Shown piece after piece: positions 1 through 6,176 of a stretch of DNA of 9,895 nucleotides. Source of the stretch: Pseudomonadota bacterium (GTDB lineage: Bacteria; Pseudomonadota; Alphaproteobacteria; Sphingomonadales; Sphingomonadaceae); the NCBI GenBank assembly GCA_963205285.1, contig CAUJJQ010000299.1:1-9895 (forward strand). The letters are read 5' to 3'. Position 1 is the first letter of the stretch, and each line of letters begins with the position of its first letter. The notes beneath the pieces are model-generated. The model made no database searches, was not told the origin of the DNA, and saw nothing but the letters and a program-made list of their open reading frames with translations. A program made the position numbers and the translations under genes.

Positions 1-882
1 CTGCGCGCCGACCCCGCGCGGCTCAGCGATGTAGCCGCCGCAGTTTCGATGTTCGGCGGCCCGCGCTGGATTTCCATCCACCTCACCAGCGGCAGTGGGG
101 AGGAGATTTTGCCCGCCGTCGATGCGCTGCTGGGCGCACCCGCCGCCGGCAATCCGGTGATTGCGATTGTCGCGGGGCTGACCGCACGGTCGAAACTGAC
201 CCAATTGGCGGAAAAGAGCGCAGGCGCGATTGCAGTCATCTGTTACGCCCCTGAAGCGCGCGATGGCGCGCGGCTGGTCGAACAATTTGCCGAAAAATCG
301 GGGCTGCGGCTCCCTAATGAACTGCGCGCGATGATGAGTGAGAGCGCAGGGCATGATGCCGCCATCATCGCGCAGGAGGTGGAGCGGCTCGCCCTCTACC
401 TCGACGCCGATCCGCAAGCGCCAAAGCGCGCCGACATTGCCGACTGGCAGGCGATTGCCCCTGCACGTGGGGATGAGGATATGGGCGATGCCATCGACAT
501 CATCTTGGGCGGGCGGCTGAACATCTTGCCCGACACGTTGGCGCGGCTCGAAAATGGGGGGATGCTGGGTATCACCATGGTGCGGATGCTGGCGCTCCGC
601 CTACAGACATTGGCGCGGCTGCGCGTCGCGGTGGATGCGGGGCAGAGCGCCGATGCCGTGGTGCGCGCGCCGTCGAGCGGCGTTTTTTTCAAGTCGCAGG
701 GCGCGGTTTCGGCGCAATTGACGCGCTGGACCGGGGCGCGGCTGGCCCGCGCGCTCGTCGCGCTGCATGGCGTCGAACGGCAATTGAAGGACACCCGTCA
801 ACCGGGCGAATTATTGCTGCGCCATGCGCTGCTCGCGCTCACCCAATCAGCAGCGCAGGCGAGTGGACGGCGGGGCGGATGA
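1..882 (+). CDS. holA: DNA polymerase III subunit delta, 5'-truncated by window edge
   Basis: This is the delta subunit of the clamp loader, which opens the beta sliding clamp and loads it on primed DNA during replication. The frame is open from base 1 (it begins LRADPARLSDVAAAVSMFGG), so the ATG at 49 is an internal methionine and not the start. About 293 residues are visible, against roughly 330-345 in the family, so only the N-terminal P-loop-like part is missing. Family-like stretches are the SMFGG(P)RWI segment after the clamp-contact region, the GLTARSKL region, the helical middle domain (IAQEVERLALYLD) and the C-terminal collar helices ending LLRHALLALTQSA. mmcB follows 4 bases after the stop, so the two are probably co-transcribed. 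Identity comes from motif layout and overall pattern. I see no frameshift. Confidence 0.9.
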   Translation: MRADPARLSDVAAAVSMFGGPRWISIHLTSGSGEEILPAVDALLGAPAAGNPVIAIVAGLTARSKLTQLAEKSAGAIAVICYAPEARDGARLVEQFAEKSGLRLPNELRAMMSESAGHDAAIIAQEVERLALYLDADPQAPKRADIADWQAIAPARGDEDMGDAIDIILGGRLNILPDTLARLENGGMLGITMVRMLALRLQTLARLRVAVDAGQSADAVVRAPSSGVFFKSQGAVSAQLTRWTGARLARALVALHGVERQLKDTRQPGELLLRHALLALTQSAAQASGRRGG

Positions 883-886
883 GACA

Positions 887-1363
887 ATGGCCGCGCTGAC
901 CGCCGGGGATGTGCTGCGCAGCCTGACGCGATATTTTCACCGTCAAGGCGCGATGGTGCTGCACGAAGTGCCGCTGCCCAATGGTCGCCGCGCCGACCTC
1001 ATCGCGCTGAGCGCGAAGGGGGAGGTTGTGCTGGTGGAGGTTAAGGTGGCGCGCGGCGACCTTCACGCCGATCAGAAATGGGCCGAATATCTGCCCTGGT
1101 GCGACCAATTTTACTGGGCGCTGGCCGACGGGCTGGATGATGCCATCCTCGACAGTCCCGAACGATTGCCCGACCGCTGCGGCCGCCTGATTGCCGACCG
1201 TTATGACGTCGCGCTGATCCGTGAAGCCGCGCACATCCCCATGCCGCCCGCCCGGCGCAAGGCCGAACATCTGCGCCTGTCGCGCCTGGCCATGTGGCGC
1301 TGGATGCTGCTCTATGACCCCGATTTGGCAGGGCATGCGGGATCAGGCGATTTGGGGATATAG
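887..1363 (+). CDS. mmcB: MmcB family DNA repair protein (PD-(D/E)XK nuclease-like)
   Basis: This 158-residue protein resembles the MmcB family (formerly DUF1052) of alphaproteobacteria. The family has been linked to DNA damage tolerance, but its biochemical activity is poorly known. The core matches a PD-(D/E)XK restriction-like fold: RRADLIAL with Asp37, then a beta-strand pair and VLVEVKV with Glu51 and Lys53, followed by DQKWAEYLPWCDQFYWAL (about 63-80). The ATG at 887 gives the family-typical N-terminus (MAALTAGDVLRSL), with a purine-rich GGATGAG just before it. An upstream in-frame extension to 824 would overlap holA and looks unlike the family. The gene lies 4 bases after holA. Its TAG stop is the first codon of the palindromic element at 1361-1464. 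I see no LexA-type box, but the unit's promoter lies outside the window. Confidence 0.87.
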   Translation: MAALTAGDVLRSLTRYFHRQGAMVLHEVPLPNGRRADLIALSAKGEVVLVEVKVARGDLHADQKWAEYLPWCDQFYWALADGLDDAILDSPERLPDRCGRLIADRYDVALIREAAHIPMPPARRKAEHLRLSRLAMWRWMLLYDPDLAGHAGSGDLGI

Positions 1364-1464
1364 GGGGCATTGTCATTCCCGTGGAAACGGGAACCCAATG
1401 GCCCCTCCGCCACCGCTTCGCGGCGGTTCCCTTCCCCGGAACGGGGAGGAGTTAGTGCCCCCTA
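1361..1464. repeat. Palindrome-bounded 104-base element with inner hairpins (MITE-like or composite repeat)
   Basis: TAGGGGGCA at 1361-1369 is exactly complementary to TGCCCCCTA at 1456-1464, giving 9-base terminal inverted repeats. Between them lie three hairpins: TTCCCGT/ACGGGAA with loop GGAA (1376-1393), CCGC/GCGG with loop TTC (1413-1423), and TCCCCG/CGGGGA with loop GAA (1433-1447). Both convergent genes use the terminal repeats as stop codons: TAG at 1361 for mmcB, and CTA at 1462-1464 for the ankyrin gene on the minus strand. There is no open reading frame of note inside. No clear target-site duplication is visible, so insertion as a mobile element is inference. It could equally act as a bidirectional transcript-end structure. 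No T-run follows any stem. Confidence 0.55.
1371..1401 (+). repeat. Interspersed hairpin repeat, copy 1
   Basis: The 31 bases starting TGTCATTCCCGTG match the reverse complement of 6828-6858 at 27 positions. The stem is TTCCCGT/ACGGGAA with a GGAA loop. It lies within the larger element at 1361-1464 and reads in the sense of mmcB. From memory, similar CATTCCCG(N)GAAA repeats are common in sphingomonad genomes; this was not checked here. Confidence 0.7.
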
Positions 1465-2070
1465 ATTCGGTCCGGCAACCGCGCGCGGCGGGGCGGCAGG
1501 CCGTTCGTCGAGCGCGGCCAAAATCGCTGGCGTGCGCCGATCCTCCATCGCCAGATCGCGCGGGGTCTTGCCGGTGATATTATCGCTAAGGTCGGGGTTG
1601 GCACCCGCCGCAACCAGCGCGCGCACCATCGCGATATCGCGGCGCTGCACAGCGATATGGAGCGCGGTTTCCCCGCTCGACCCGCTGTCGTTGATGCGCG
1701 CGCCATGCGAAGAGAGATAGGGGACAGCCTCTGCCCAGCCCAATTGCACCACCCGGCGCAGCGGCGATTCGCCATCGCGGTTGGCGATATTGGCATCCGC
1801 CCCACGGCTGAGCAGCATGTTGAGCCATGGCAGGTCGCGCCGTTCGATAACGATCAGCAATGCGGTATCCCCCGACTGAACTTCGCGGGTGTTGATGACC
1901 GTCGAACTGTCGGCAAGCATTTGATTCGCTGCATTATAATCGCGCGCGCGTACCGCTTCCAGAAAACGGAATCCTGGCGAGCCGAACTGCGCCAGCGCCG
2001 GGGCCGACAGGGTGAGCACCGCTGCCATGACCAACATGGCGCCGCGCACGGCCTTTAGCATCGCTTGCAT
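1462..2070 (-). CDS. Exported ankyrin-repeat protein
   Basis: This 202-residue protein has an N-terminal signal peptide (hydrophobic AMLVMAAVLTLSAPALA, likely cut after Ala27) followed almost entirely by ankyrin repeats. Clear units are SGDTALLIVIERRD...GADANIANRD (about 66-99), GESPLRRVVQLGW...GARINDSGS (100-131), GETALHIAVQRRD...GANPDLSD (133-163) and KTPRDLAMEDRR (168-180), with a half-repeat at about 35-55. It therefore probably binds other proteins in the periplasm; the partner is unknown. The ATG at 2070 is chosen over TTG at 2073 because AAGGA (2077-2081, minus strand) sits 6 bases from the ATG but only 3 from the TTG. The gene is divergent from the SCO gene, with only 65 bases between, so they may share control. 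Its stop codon lies in the repeat at 1361-1464. The family is clear and the function is not. Confidence 0.85.
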   Translation of the reverse strand: MQAMLKAVRGAMLVMAAVLTLSAPALAQFGSPGFRFLEAVRARDYNAANQMLADSSTVINTREVQSGDTALLIVIERRDLPWLNMLLSRGADANIANRDGESPLRRVVQLGWAEAVPYLSSHGARINDSGSSGETALHIAVQRRDIAMVRALVAAGANPDLSDNITGKTPRDLAMEDRRTPAILAALDERPAAPPRAVAGPN

Positions 2071-2076
2071 CAAAAA

Positions 2077-2081
2077 TCCTT
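2077..2081 (-). promoter_or_regulatory. Ribosome binding site of the ankyrin gene
   Basis: AAGGA on the minus strand with 6 bases to the ATG at 2070. It settles the start against the adjacent TTG. Confidence 0.6.
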
Positions 2082-2109
2082 CCCAACGGGTGCCGAGCGG
2101 TCAGCTTGC

Positions 2110-2134
2110 CTTTGCGCCGCTTTGCGCGCAAAGC
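2110..2134. promoter_or_regulatory. Candidate operator: perfect 16-base palindrome plus a third half-site
   Basis: GCTTTGCGCGCAAAGC at 2119-2134 is perfectly self-complementary. Its half-site CTTTGCGC occurs at 2120-2127, inverted at 2126-2133, and again as a direct copy at 2110-2117, exactly 10 bases (one helical turn) upstream. It lies in the gap between the divergent ankyrin and SCO genes and ends one base before the likely SCO start codon, where a ribosome binding site would be expected and none is seen. This layout fits a repressor site or a leader hairpin. The binding factor is unknown. Confidence 0.45.
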
Positions 2135-2135
2135 C

Positions 2136-2774
2136 ATGCCCGCCATGCGATTGCCCCCCAATACCGCCCTTTTGATCGGCTGCGCAAGCGTGCTGCTTGC
2201 CGCCTGTCAGCCCGCCGCCCCCGCGCCGCCTGCCGAGCCGCCGCTTGCCGGTGCGCGCATCGGCGGCCCCTTCACCCTCACCGCGATGGATGGGACAAGG
2301 GTCAACGCGGCGAGCTTTCCGGGTCAATATCGACTGATTTATTTCGGCTACAGCTTTTGCCCCGATGTTTGCCCGGTTGATTTGCAATGGCTGATGGCCG
2401 GTTTGCGCCGCGCGGAGGCAGAGGATCCGGCCCGCGCCGCGCGCGTCCAGCCATTATTTGTCACGCTCGACCCGGCGCGCGACACGCCAGAGGTTCTGCG
2501 CCGATACACCGCCGCCTTTCACCCGCGCCTGATCGGCCTGCGCGGCAGCGAGGCTGAAACAGCCGACGCGGCGGGCAAATTTCTGGTGCAATATCGCAAA
2601 GTCGCGGGTTCCACCCCCGGCAGCTATTTGGTCTCGCACACGCAATTGGCCTATTTGATGGCACCCGACGGCAAGCCGCTGGCGCTCATCCCGCTCGATG
2701 ACATTCGCACCCCCGACGTCAACGAAGGCGACCCGGCGCTAGTCGCGCGCGAAATATTACGCTGGGTGCATTGA
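2136..2774 (+). CDS. sco: SCO1/SenC family copper chaperone-like lipoprotein
   Basis: SCO proteins are thioredoxin-fold proteins that deliver copper to the CuA site of cytochrome c oxidase or act as periplasmic thiol oxidoreductases. The 212-residue product has a lipoprotein signal ending in the lipobox LAAC (Cys24), a Pro/Ala-rich linker, then GPFTLTAMDG and the strand LIYFGYSF leading to the copper motif CPDVCP (Cys75, Cys79). FVTLDPARDTP follows, and the third ligand is His168 in YLVSHTQLAYLM. All three metal-binding residues are present. The start is uncertain: ATG 2136 and ATG 2145 both leave a good signal peptide, TTG 2106 would give a longer N-terminus, and none has a clear Shine-Dalgarno sequence. 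The stop overlaps the next gene's ATG (TGATG), so translation is probably coupled. No oxidase gene lies in the window. Confidence 0.88.
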   Translation: MPAMRLPPNTALLIGCASVLLAACQPAAPAPPAEPPLAGARIGGPFTLTAMDGTRVNAASFPGQYRLIYFGYSFCPDVCPVDLQWLMAGLRRAEAEDPARAARVQPLFVTLDPARDTPEVLRRYTAAFHPRLIGLRGSEAETADAAGKFLVQYRKVAGSTPGSYLVSHTQLAYLMAPDGKPLALIPLDDIRTPDVNEGDPALVAREILRWVH

Positions 2775-3214
2775 TGGGGGATCGACCCTTTTGGGAACGC
2801 AACCTCGCCACGCTCAACCGCGCGGAGTGGGAGGCTTTGTGCGATGGCTGTGGCAAATGCTGCCTCCATAAATTGGAGGTGGAGGAGGGGGATGAGCTGC
2901 GCATTTACCCGACCAATGTTGCCTGCCGCCTGCTCGACCGCGAAACGGGGCGCTGCGCCAATTACCGCCAGCGCCGCCGATTTGTCCCCGATTGCACGCA
3001 GTTGACCAAGAATAATGTCACAGACCTCGCCTGGTTGCCGCTGACCTGCGCCTATCGGTTGCGCGCGGCGGGCGAACCCCTCCCTGCATGGCATTATCTG
3101 ATTTCGGGTGACAGGGACGCGGTGCACCGCGCGGGCGAATCGGTGCGCGGCTGGACGGTGAGTGAGGTTGCAGCCGGTGAGCTTGAAAACCATCTGGTGA
3201 CCCGACCTGTCTGA
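2774..3214 (+). CDS. ycgN: YcgN-type (UPF0260) cysteine-cluster protein
   Basis: This 146-residue protein belongs to the UPF0260/YcgN family, related to the YkgJ zinc- or iron-binding cysteine-cluster group. The function is not established. The hallmark CDGCGKCC is at 23-30, followed by TNVACRLLD (Cys51), ETGRCANY (Cys61), VPDC (Cys74) and LPLTCAYRL (Cys92). Eight cysteines in a cytosolic-looking protein without signal peptide suggest metal or cluster binding. The tail WHYLISGD...GESVRGWTVSE is also family-typical. The ATG overlaps the last base of the SCO stop codon and has no ribosome binding site of its own, which suggests translational coupling. The TTG 3 bases earlier is less likely. The coupling hints at a shared role in metal or redox handling, which is inference. 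Confidence 0.88.
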   Translation: MGDRPFWERNLATLNRAEWEALCDGCGKCCLHKLEVEEGDELRIYPTNVACRLLDRETGRCANYRQRRRFVPDCTQLTKNNVTDLAWLPLTCAYRLRAAGEPLPAWHYLISGDRDAVHRAGESVRGWTVSEVAAGELENHLVTRPV

Positions 3215-3218
3215 TACG

Positions 3219-3911
3219 ATGTTACCCTTGGCCGACGGCAGCGCGATTGCGATTACCGCGCGCCACCACCCGCGCGCGCGCCGCTGGAAACTGCGCTATG
3301 ATGGAGTGCGCGATCAGTTACGTCTGACCATGCCGCCGCGCGCCAGTGCCAAGGCGGGGCTGAAATGGGCGGGCGAGCAGGGGGTATGGATTGCCGCGCA
3401 GCGCGTCAAAAACCATGGTGTGCAGCCGGTCGAACATGGCAGCATCCTGCCCTTTGGCGATGGGACGTTGACCATCGACTGGCAGGCGAGCCGCCCACGC
3501 CGCGCCGAACAAACAGGGGACCGGCTGCGCATCGGCGGGCCGCGTGCGGGTTTGGCACGACGGGTCGAAAAATGGCTGCGCACGGCGGCAATCGAATGTC
3601 TGACCCGCGAAACCATGGAACTTGCGGCATCGACAGGGCTTGCCTGCCATGACGTCAGCATTGGCGATCCCAAAAGCCGCTGGGGCAGTTGCAGCGTGCG
3701 CGGCACCATCCGCTATAATTGGCGGCTAATCATGGCACCCGTCGCGGTGCGCCGCGCCATTGTCGCGCATGAAGTCGCGCATTTGCGCCATATGCACCAT
3801 GGTGCGGATTTTCATGCGTTGGTCGCCGAATTGGCGGATGGGACGGATGCTGCGGCTTATCGCTGGTTAAAGGTGCATGGCCGCGACCTGCACCGCTGGC
3901 AATTTTCCTGA
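3219..3911 (+). CDS. YgjP-like zinc metallopeptidase (M48/SprT-like, DUF45)
   Basis: This 230-residue protein is of the YgjP/DUF45 type, predicted zinc-dependent peptidases of largely unknown substrate. The zinc motif HEVAH is at 184-188, with Glu185 the predicted catalytic residue. It is followed by LRHMHHGADFHALV, where a further histidine (191, 193 or 194) would complete the site. Upstream is the family signature SRWGSC (153-158) with RYNWRLIMAP, and the N-terminus (RRWKLRYDG..LRLTMPPRAS) is also typical. There is no signal peptide, so it is probably cytosolic. It starts 4 bases after the YcgN-type gene and lacks a clear ribosome binding site, so it is likely the third gene of one operon. 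It ends 42 bases from the convergent PBP gene. I see no terminator in that gap. Confidence 0.87.
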   Translation: MLPLADGSAIAITARHHPRARRWKLRYDGVRDQLRLTMPPRASAKAGLKWAGEQGVWIAAQRVKNHGVQPVEHGSILPFGDGTLTIDWQASRPRRAEQTGDRLRIGGPRAGLARRVEKWLRTAAIECLTRETMELAASTGLACHDVSIGDPKSRWGSCSVRGTIRYNWRLIMAPVAVRRAIVAHEVAHLRHMHHGADFHALVAELADGTDAAAYRWLKVHGRDLHRWQFS

Positions 3912-3953
3912 ACGGCGGGGTGCAGGGGCGCAATCTACCTAAACGTGCGTTCT

Positions 3954-6044
3954 TTAGCCGCTCGGCGCACCCGCCCTTTTGGGTGGGGTGGTGCGTTGCG
4001 GCGGAGCAGCGCGCTGCGGCCCTTCATTCGCGCCGGTTACCTGATCAATCCATTCGCGACCCAAAGTCGGCGGCGGCGCGCGGTCATCGGGTTCATTGGG
4101 GGGGACATTTCCTTCACCCCCGCTGCCTTCGGTTCCTTCGACAGCTCCGCTGGGGTCCCCTTCGGTGCCCGGGTCGCCGAAATAGGCCGAATCATCATCC
4201 TCCAACTGCCATTGGGGCAATTCCGCCTCGGTATTAAAGGTTTCGATGGGCCGCCCCTCCACCGCCACACGCATGAACTGGGCAAAGGCTTGCGCCGGTG
4301 CCCTGCCGCCCTGCAACCCCGGAACGGGTCGCGAATCATCGCGCCCCATCCAGACGCCGGTGGTAATCCCGCTCGAAAAACCGAGGAACCAGCCATCCTT
4401 GTTGCTCGACGTCGTGCCGGTCTTGCCCGCCACCGGACGGCCAATCTGCGCCGCGCGGCCGGTGCCGATACTGACCGCGGTCTGGAGCAAATCGGTGATG
4501 CCGGCCGCCACCCACGGGTCAACCAGCTGGCTGGTCGGCGGGGCCTGACGGCGATACAGCTCGCGCCCGTCGGCGGTGGTGATGCGCGAAATGCCATAGG
4601 GCTGGACGCCATGGCCCTGCGCCGCCACCTCGGCAAAGGCGGTGGTCATGTCGATCACCCGCACCTCTGCGCTGCCCAGCACCATCGACGGGTGGGTGTT
4701 GAGCGGGGAGGTGATGCCAAAACGCCGCGCCATATTGGCGATGGTGGAAAAGCCGACCTGTTCGCCGATGCGCGCTGCAACCGTATTCACCGAATAGGCA
4801 AAGGCGGTGCGAATATCCATCGCGCCGGCAAAGCGCCCGCTGCTGTTGCGCGGGCTCCAGCCGTTGATGGTGATCGGTTCATCGACCACCCGATCATCAA
4901 CCTTAAACCCGGATTCGAGCGCCGCCATATAAACGAACAGCTTCCATGCCGACCCCGGCTGACGCTGGGCCACCGTCGCGCGATTATAGTTGGAGGTGAC
5001 ATAATCGCGCCCGCCGACCATTGCGCGCACCGCCCCATCGCGGTCGAGCGCAACCAGCGCCCCTTGCGCCCCGGCGGGCGTATTGGCCTGTATCGCTGCG
5101 GTTGCCGCGCGCTGCATGTCGAGGTCGAGGCTGGTCCAAACGTCGAGTGGTTCATTGGGTTCATCAACCAGCCCGTCCAATTGCGGCAGCACCCAGTCGG
5201 TGAAATATCGCGCGCTGTTCTGATTGGGTTCAATCGCCATCTGCACCGACGCGGGCGATGCGCTGCGGCGCTGTGCAGGCGTGATGAACCCCGCATCCTC
5301 CATCACGTTCAGCACAACCCCCGCCCGGCCAATCGCGGCGGCGGCATCGGCGGTGGGCGAATATTGCGATGGTGCCTTGACCAGTCCGGCGATGACTGCT
5401 GCTTCGGAGAGGTTCAGCGTTTCCGCGCCATGGCCGAAAAAGCGCCGCGATGCAGCGTCAATGCCGTAACTGCCGCCGCCGAAATAAACTTTGTTGAGAT
5501 ATAGTTCGAGGATCTGATCCTTGGAAAATTTCCATTCGAGCGCCATCGCCAAAATTGCTTCACGCGCTTTGCGAGAGAGCGAATAGCTGTTGGACAGGAA
5601 CAGGTTGCGCGCCAATTGCTGGGTGATGGTCGATGCACCCTGCATCCGCCGCCCGCTGCCGCGCCTTTCAACCGCGATGGCAACCGAACGGGCAAGCCCG
5701 ACCGGATCAATACCGAAATGATAGGCAAAGCGCCGATCCTCCACCGCCACCATCGCATCGCGCATCACGCCGGGCGTTTGGGCAAGTGGCAACCAGCGGC
5801 CATAATTGGGGCCCATCGATACAATGACTGCGCCATTGACGTCATGAAAACGGATGGTCTGGGCCGATGATGTCCGGCGCAGCGATTCAAAATCGGGCAG
5901 ATTGCTGACCGCGATGCCGACCGCCACGCATATGCCGACCATGGCCAGCAGGCTGAGCGCCAAGCCCCAGCGGAAAATGCGCGTCATTATGCGGCGAAAT
6001 CGCCTCGCTTTGGGTTTGGCAGCAGGCTGGGGGCGACGGGCCAT
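3954..6044 (-). CDS. Class A penicillin-binding protein (PBP1A-type, transglycosylase plus transpeptidase)
   Basis: This bifunctional inner-membrane enzyme polymerises lipid II into glycan strands and cross-links the peptides. Counting from the ATG at 6044 it has 696 residues: a short basic N-terminus, one membrane anchor (about 23-46), then the GT51 domain with EDRRFAYHFG (catalytic Glu102), QGASTITQQLARN, RKAREAILAMALE and LYLNKVYFGGGSYG. The transpeptidase domain has SAWK (Ser365 nucleophile, Lys368), SVN (418-420) and KTGTTS (541-546). All catalytic motifs are intact. The spacing leaves little room for the large insert seen between the domains of long PBP1A proteins. The C-terminal 80 residues are low complexity: acidic and glycine-rich, then Pro/Arg-rich. 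The frame stays open to an ATG at 6137, but that extension lacks membrane-protein character and covers an inverted repeat. No clear ribosome binding site supports either start. Confidence 0.92.
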   Translation of the reverse strand: MARRPQPAAKPKARRFRRIMTRIFRWGLALSLLAMVGICVAVGIAVSNLPDFESLRRTSSAQTIRFHDVNGAVIVSMGPNYGRWLPLAQTPGVMRDAMVAVEDRRFAYHFGIDPVGLARSVAIAVERRGSGRRMQGASTITQQLARNLFLSNSYSLSRKAREAILAMALEWKFSKDQILELYLNKVYFGGGSYGIDAASRRFFGHGAETLNLSEAAVIAGLVKAPSQYSPTADAAAAIGRAGVVLNVMEDAGFITPAQRRSASPASVQMAIEPNQNSARYFTDWVLPQLDGLVDEPNEPLDVWTSLDLDMQRAATAAIQANTPAGAQGALVALDRDGAVRAMVGGRDYVTSNYNRATVAQRQPGSAWKLFVYMAALESGFKVDDRVVDEPITINGWSPRNSSGRFAGAMDIRTAFAYSVNTVAARIGEQVGFSTIANMARRFGITSPLNTHPSMVLGSAEVRVIDMTTAFAEVAAQGHGVQPYGISRITTADGRELYRRQAPPTSQLVDPWVAAGITDLLQTAVSIGTGRAAQIGRPVAGKTGTTSSNKDGWFLGFSSGITTGVWMGRDDSRPVPGLQGGRAPAQAFAQFMRVAVEGRPIETFNTEAELPQWQLEDDDSAYFGDPGTEGDPSGAVEGTEGSGGEGNVPPNEPDDRAPPPTLGREWIDQVTGANEGPQRAAPPQRTTPPKRAGAPSG

Positions 6045-6090
6045 GGCCGCATGGTTAGGGGGCCATGATGGGGAGGGCAAGCCCCGTCGC

Positions 6091-6125
6091 AGCGCCGGAC
6101 TACAAAGCGCTGAAAATCCGGCGCT
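6091..6125. promoter_or_regulatory. Inverted repeat between divergent PBP and DUF4402 genes
   Basis: AGCGCCGGA (6091-6099) and TCCGGCGCT (6117-6125) are perfect 9-base inverted arms around a 17-base spacer that itself holds the palindrome AGCGCT (6106-6111). It lies 47 bases before the likely PBP start and 51 before the DUF4402 start. It may be an operator or a leader stem. If the PBP really begins at 6137, it would be coding. No confident -35/-10 pair could be assigned in this 132-base gap. Confidence 0.45.
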
Positions 6126-6176
6126 AATCCGCCCCATTTACCGCTGCTTTACCATATTTGCGCTACATGGGGCGCC

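Noticed and set aside
839..1336. A 165-codon open frame on the minus strand opposite mmcB
   Set aside because: mmcB has clear family motifs in the opposite frame; the antisense product shows no domain and has no ribosome binding site.
1361..1464. CRISPR-like or toxin-antitoxin locus in the gap
   Set aside because: There are no regularly spaced direct repeats and no small coding frame with a ribosome binding site; the content is nested inverted repeats.
2651..3193. A 180-codon minus-strand frame opposite the YcgN-type gene
   Set aside because: It covers the cysteine-cluster protein, whose motifs are unmistakable; shadow frame.
3970..3987. Hairpin CCCGCCC-TTTT-GGGTGGG near the 3' end of the PBP gene as a terminator for the convergent operon
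   Set aside because: The stem is real (one G-T pair) but lies within PBP codons and is not followed by a T-run on either strand, so it may only reflect proline-rich codons.
3945..5504. A 519-codon open frame on the plus strand, antisense to the PBP gene
   Set aside because: It lies wholly within an intact class A PBP with all catalytic motifs on the other strand. Its translation is rich in Arg, His and Gly with no recognisable domain, as expected of a shadow frame in GC-rich DNA.
6045..6137. Possible N-terminal extension of the PBP to the ATG at 6137
   Set aside because: The 31 extra residues lack a membrane or family pattern and cover an inverted repeat. A short basic N-terminus before the membrane anchor from ATG 6044 fits the family better. 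Not excluded.
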